Shown: positions 12,268 to 15,072 of the stretch, piece by piece
Layout: each line of letters begins with the position of its first letter
How positions within the stretch are numbered: the first letter of the stretch is position 1
Assembly: GCA_030425745.1 (NCBI GenBank)
Contig: JAUHZW010000023.1
Location: forward strand, 1-15,072
Origin: Actinomycetes bacterium
GTDB taxonomy: Bacteria; Actinomycetota; Actinomycetes; S36-B12
Length of the DNA: 15,072 bases
Reading direction: 5' to 3'
Translations under genes and position numbers: made by a program
Notes under the pieces: model-generated
What the model was told of the DNA's origin: nothing
The model's database searches: none
The model's input: the letters and a program-made list of their open reading frames with translations, nothing else

Positions 12268-13083
12268 GTGGCCAAGCGGGAGGGCCGCTCGGGCAGGGGG
12301 TGGGTTGTGGGCTTCTACCTGCCGTTTCCGCATCCGGCCGTCTCCCTGGACGAGGTCAGCGTCACCCTCGGTGGTCTGACGATCCTTGACTCGGTGTCGC
12401 TGTCGGCGCCCCGTGGTGCGGTGACCGGGCTCATCGGTCCGAACGGTGCGGGCAAGACGACCGTGTTCAACGTCCTGAGCGGCTTCGTGCGCCCGGACTC
12501 CGGCAGCGTCTCGCTGGGCGGCCGAGCCCTACGGCGGGTCCGCCCACACGACCTGACCCGTCATGGCGTGGCCCGCACCCTGCAGGGCGTCGGTCTCTTC
12601 CCGACCCTGACGGTGCTCCAGAACGTGACCCTCGGAGCGCGGGCGAGGCATGGCTTCTTCGCGGACTCCTGGGGGTCACCCTGGGCTGACCGAGAGGCCG
12701 CGACGGTCCGTGAGACAGCGCGTGCCCGCCTGTCAGAGCTCGGCATCGGGGAGGAGGCCGATCGGCTTCCGGGAGAGCTCCCGTACCCGGTGCAGAAGCG
12801 GGTCGCGCTCGCCCGCTCACTCATGTGTGACCCGTCGGTCATCCTGCTCGATGAGCCGGCCGGTGGGATCTCCGCCGCGGACATGGCCGATCTGGGCTCA
12901 CTGGTCCGATCCTGGGTGCCGGAGCGCACCGTTCTCCTCGTCGAGCACCACATGGAACTGGTGATGGAGGTGTGTGACTTCATCTGGGTCCTCGACGCCG
13001 GCCGAGTGATCGCCCATGGCACCCCGGACGAGGTCCGCCGCGATCCGGCCGTGCTGTCGGCCTACCTGGGGGAGCCCGCCTGA
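12268..13083 (+). CDS. HAAT-type (branched-chain amino acid-like) ABC transporter ATPase, LivG-like
   Basis: A 271-residue ATPase from GTG 12268. An alternative GTG at 12307 (258 residues) has a closer AGGGGG site, and the conserved fold begins only at about residue 25. Walker A is GPNGAGKTT, the Q-loop is TLQGVGLFPTLTV, Walker B is VILLDEPAGG and the H-loop is VEHHM. The LivG-type helical insert (RARHGFFADSWGSPW) is present, and the C-terminal YLGE tail is typical. It energises import through the LivH/LivM-type permeases encoded downstream. The signature motif is odd: family LSYGQQR or LPYGVQKR appears here as LPYPVQKR, with Pro replacing the glycine that contacts ATP. The gene overlaps the next ATPase by 1 nt (TGATG). 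The substrate is unknown: branched-chain amino acids, amides or urea are all possible. Confidence 0.87.
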   Translation: MAKREGRSGRGWVVGFYLPFPHPAVSLDEVSVTLGGLTILDSVSLSAPRGAVTGLIGPNGAGKTTVFNVLSGFVRPDSGSVSLGGRALRRVRPHDLTRHGVARTLQGVGLFPTLTVLQNVTLGARARHGFFADSWGSPWADREAATVRETARARLSELGIGEEADRLPGELPYPVQKRVALARSLMCDPSVILLDEPAGGISAADMADLGSLVRSWVPERTVLLVEHHMELVMEVCDFIWVLDAGRVIAHGTPDEVRRDPAVLSAYLGEPA

Positions 13084-13787
13084 TGCTCGAGATCGACGAC
13101 CTCTCCCTCTCCTACGGCCCGGTGGAGGCGGTGCGTGGAGTGTCGCTTCGTGTGCCGGCCGGCCAGGTGACCGCCGTCATCGGAGCCAACGGCGCTGGGA
13201 AGTCCTCGCTGCTGCGCTGCGTAGCGGGGCTGGTCGCCCCATCGTCAGGCCGGGTCACCCTCGACGGGGCAGACGTCACCGCGCATGCCCCCGAGGCGCT
13301 GGTCCGCCGAGGCCTCGTGCTCGTGCCTGAGGGAAGGTCGACCATCCCCGAGCTGACCGTCCGCGACAACCTCGACCTCGGTGGGCTCACCCGACCCCGA
13401 GCGGAACGGCGCGAGACCTCTGCGGAGGTGCTCGACCTGTTCCCGCGGCTCGCGGAGCGCCTGCACGTGCATGCCAGTGCGCTGAGCGGAGGCGAGCGCC
13501 AGCAGCTCGCGATCGGGCGGGCGCTCATGTCCCGGCCCAGGGTGCTGCTCCTGGATGAACCGTCACTCGGCTTGGCCCCCCTGATCGTCACGCAGATCCT
13601 TGAGCTCGTGGCCAGATTGGCCCGCGAGACCGATCTGGCGGTCCTGCTGGTCGAGCAGAACGCGGCGACCGCGTTGCGGGTAGCCGATGACGGCGCGGTC
13701 CTGCATCTGGGGTCGGTCGTCGCTGCCGGGCCTGCTGCGGAGCTGGCTGAGGATGAGGGGCTTCGCCATGCGTACCTGGGCTACTGA
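13083..13787 (+). CDS. HAAT-type ABC transporter ATPase, LivF-like
   Basis: A 234-residue ATPase of normal LivF length. Walker A is GANGAGKSS (37-45), the family segment LVLVPEGRSTIPELTV is present (livF typically has VPEGR.iF..lTV), the signature is intact as LSGGERQQLAIGRALM, Walker B is VLLLDEPSLGLAP, and the H-loop region is LLVEQN. It forms the second nucleotide-binding subunit beside the LivG-like protein. Because that partner's signature motif is altered, the heterodimer probably has one canonical and one degenerate ATP site. Translation is coupled to the upstream gene by a TGATG overlap. The livH-like gene follows after 21 bp. Confidence 0.92.
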   Translation: MLEIDDLSLSYGPVEAVRGVSLRVPAGQVTAVIGANGAGKSSLLRCVAGLVAPSSGRVTLDGADVTAHAPEALVRRGLVLVPEGRSTIPELTVRDNLDLGGLTRPRAERRETSAEVLDLFPRLAERLHVHASALSGGERQQLAIGRALMSRPRVLLLDEPSLGLAPLIVTQILELVARLARETDLAVLLVEQNAATALRVADDGAVLHLGSVVAAGPAAELAEDEGLRHAYLGY

Positions 13788-13808
13788 CGCCATGGGGGAG
13801 GAACGCTC

Positions 13809-14678
13809 GTGAACCCCCTCGAGGTGCTCGTCGGCTACCTCCTCGGCGGAGTGGCCAATGGTGCGGTCATCGCGCTGATCGCCCTTGCCCTCGTGCTGAC
13901 GTGGCGGTCCTCGCGAGTCATCAACTTCGCGCAGGTCGGGCAGGCGATGTTCACCAGCTTCATTGCGCTGTCGGTGCAGCAGGCGACGGGCCTGTGGTGG
14001 CTCGCCGCCGGTGCCGTTCTCGGACTCGTCGTCTACCTGCTGACTCTCCGGCCGATCCGGCGCTCGGACTCCTCCGGGGCGATCATCGCCACGTTCGGCA
14101 TCCTCATCGCGCTGCAGGCCGGAGCCGCCATGATCTGGGGCGGCGACCTCGTGGCCTTCCCGCAGCCGTTCCCGGCCTCCGGCATCGAGACCGGTGACCG
14201 GGTGTGGCCGATCTCGATCTACGACCTCGTGGTCCTGGGCGTCGCTGCGGCCCTGGTCCTGGGCCTCTCCCTGTTCCTCACCCGCACCGGAATCGGGCTC
14301 GCGATGCGTGCCTCGGCGTTCCAGCCGGAGGTCGTCCGGCTGTCGGGGATCGACGTGCGCAAGACCCTGGCCCTCGGCTGGGCGCTCGCCGGGATCGTCG
14401 GTTCCCTGGCGGGCGTCCTCATCGCGCCGATCTCGTCACTCTCGCCCAACAGCTTCGACCTGCTCCTGATCCTCGCCTTCACGGCCGCCGTGATCGGAGG
14501 TCTGGACAGCCTCGTCGGCGCGGTGATGTTCGGGCTGGGCACCGGACTGCTGCTGTCGGTCGTGACCGGCTACAGCAGCGCTGAGGACGCACCGCTCGCG
14601 GCGCTCATCCTGTTGGCGCTGAACCTGCTGTTGAAGCCGGGCGGCGTCTTCGCGCGTCCCGGGGCGAGGGACGTGTGA
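13809..14678 (+). CDS. HAAT-type ABC transporter permease, LivH-like
   Basis: A 289-residue integral membrane protein, full length for LivH, with about eight hydrophobic segments. Family marks are LALVLTWRSSRVINFAQVGQ near the N-terminus (NFAQ motif), GAIIATFGILIALQ, and the cytoplasmic coupling loop GIGLAMRASAFQPEVVRLSGID, which contacts the ATPases; these are quoted as key parts. GGLDSLVGAVMFGLGTGLL lies near the C-terminus. GTG 13809 is preceded by a strong GGAGG at 7 nt spacing, so this gene has its own efficient start. It overlaps the LivM-like gene by 1 nt (TGATG). Confidence 0.92.
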   Translation: MNPLEVLVGYLLGGVANGAVIALIALALVLTWRSSRVINFAQVGQAMFTSFIALSVQQATGLWWLAAGAVLGLVVYLLTLRPIRRSDSSGAIIATFGILIALQAGAAMIWGGDLVAFPQPFPASGIETGDRVWPISIYDLVVLGVAAALVLGLSLFLTRTGIGLAMRASAFQPEVVRLSGIDVRKTLALGWALAGIVGSLAGVLIAPISSLSPNSFDLLLILAFTAAVIGGLDSLVGAVMFGLGTGLLLSVVTGYSSAEDAPLAALILLALNLLLKPGGVFARPGARDV

Positions 14679-15072
14679 TGAACCGTTCCCGACTGCTGCT
14701 GCACCTGCCCGCGTTCGTCCTGCTGTGGGTGGCGCTCACACGTCTGAACTACGTGCTGGATCCGCTGTGGAGCTACTACCTGGCCATGACGGCCATGTAC
14801 GCGACGGCCATGATGGGCATGGTCATCCTCGTCGGGCTGACCGGTCAGGTGTCCTTGGGCAACGGTGCCCTCATGGCCGTGGGCGGGTACGCCTTCGCCG
14901 TCTCCAGCATGCGGCTGACGACAGTCCCGCTGCTGGGCACACCCTGGAACGCCGTGTGGTCCATGGTGGTGGCCGGGCTCGCCGGTGTGACGGTGGGTGC
15001 GGCCGTCGGGCTCCTGGGCGCTCGGCTCAAGGGGCCGTACCTCGCCGGCCTGACTCTGGGGCTCGCTGTCGG
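14678..15072 (+). CDS. HAAT-type ABC transporter permease, LivM-like (3' end beyond window)
   Basis: The reading frame is open from the ATG at 14678 to the window edge, 131 codons. A hydrophobic N-terminus (LLLHLPAFVLLWVAL) is followed by YYLAMTAMYATAMMGMVIL, the LivM hallmark LTGQVSLGNGALMAVGGY, and RLKGPYLAGLTLGLAV; the family usually has R.kG.YfAi.TLaf. Complete LivM proteins have about 300-420 residues, so more than half is missing. It forms the heterodimeric channel with the LivH-like subunit. The 1-nt overlap with livH indicates coupling. The periplasmic-type substrate-binding lipoprotein expected for this transporter may lie further downstream. Confidence 0.9.
   Translation, partial: MNRSRLLLHLPAFVLLWVALTRLNYVLDPLWSYYLAMTAMYATAMMGMVILVGLTGQVSLGNGALMAVGGYAFAVSSMRLTTVPLLGTPWNAVWSMVVAGLAGVTVGAAVGLLGARLKGPYLAGLTLGLAV

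Noticed and set aside
1..15072. CRISPR array, insertion sequence, prophage or attachment site
   Set aside because: No regularly spaced repeats, transposase, integrase or phage genes are visible. The four tRNA genes show no duplicated 3' ends within the window.

Overview
The window is GC-rich chromosomal DNA from an actinobacterium (Actinomycetota). The evidence is the strong G/C bias at third codon positions, frequent GTG starts, tRNA genes without an encoded CCA, an actinobacterial-type NusG with a long acidic N-terminal extension, and a gene order seen in that phylum: rpmG - two MaoC/Had-like genes - murB - (aspartate aminotransferase, opposite strand) - tRNA-Trp - secE - nusG - rplK - rplA. 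I cannot name a genus.

Left part (1-2110). The 5' end of a trimethylamine-dehydrogenase-type flavoenzyme gene leaves the window on the minus strand. It is divergent, with only 18 bp between starts, from a HAD-family hydrolase gene. tRNA-Tyr follows, with a strong 12-bp terminator-like hairpin that is partly duplicated 46 bp downstream. Next comes a metallo-beta-lactamase-fold hydrolase.

Minus-strand operon (5557 down to 2082). Four genes are tightly packed: a lipoprotein PQQ-type aldose dehydrogenase, a short-chain dehydrogenase, agmatine deiminase (aguA), and a small ACT-domain protein. The last three are joined by 4-nt ATGA overlaps. The operon runs tail-to-tail into the hydrolase gene with a 29-nt coding overlap.

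Central housekeeping block (5708-12220). It holds tRNA-Thr (GGT), tRNA-Met (CAT), rpmG (zinc-ribbon L33), two MaoC hot-dog genes resembling the HadA/HadB partners of mycobacterial FAS-II, murB, a convergent aspartate aminotransferase gene, tRNA-Trp, secE, nusG, rplK and rplA. murB and the aminotransferase gene are separated by a 67-nt near-perfect palindrome closed by a GCGA tetraloop. A clear 13-bp hairpin ends the rplKA unit.

Right part (12268-15072). A branched-chain amino acid-type (HAAT family) ABC transporter cluster follows: two ATPases (livG- and livF-like), a livH-like permease, and a livM-like permease cut off by the window end. No substrate-binding protein gene is visible. The cluster lies where many bacteria carry rplJ-rplL. 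Two adjacent palindromes precede it and could be an operator.

Most of the window is ordinary core genome, and I found no convincing wholly new system. The points most worth a second look are: the loss of the FMN-linking cysteine in the TMADH-like protein; the agmatine deiminase/ACT-protein operon without aguB; a tRNA-Thr with a T-loop and anticodon-stem deviation; the long palindrome after murB; a LivG-like ATPase with proline in place of the signature-motif glycine; and the palindromes ahead of the transporter cluster.
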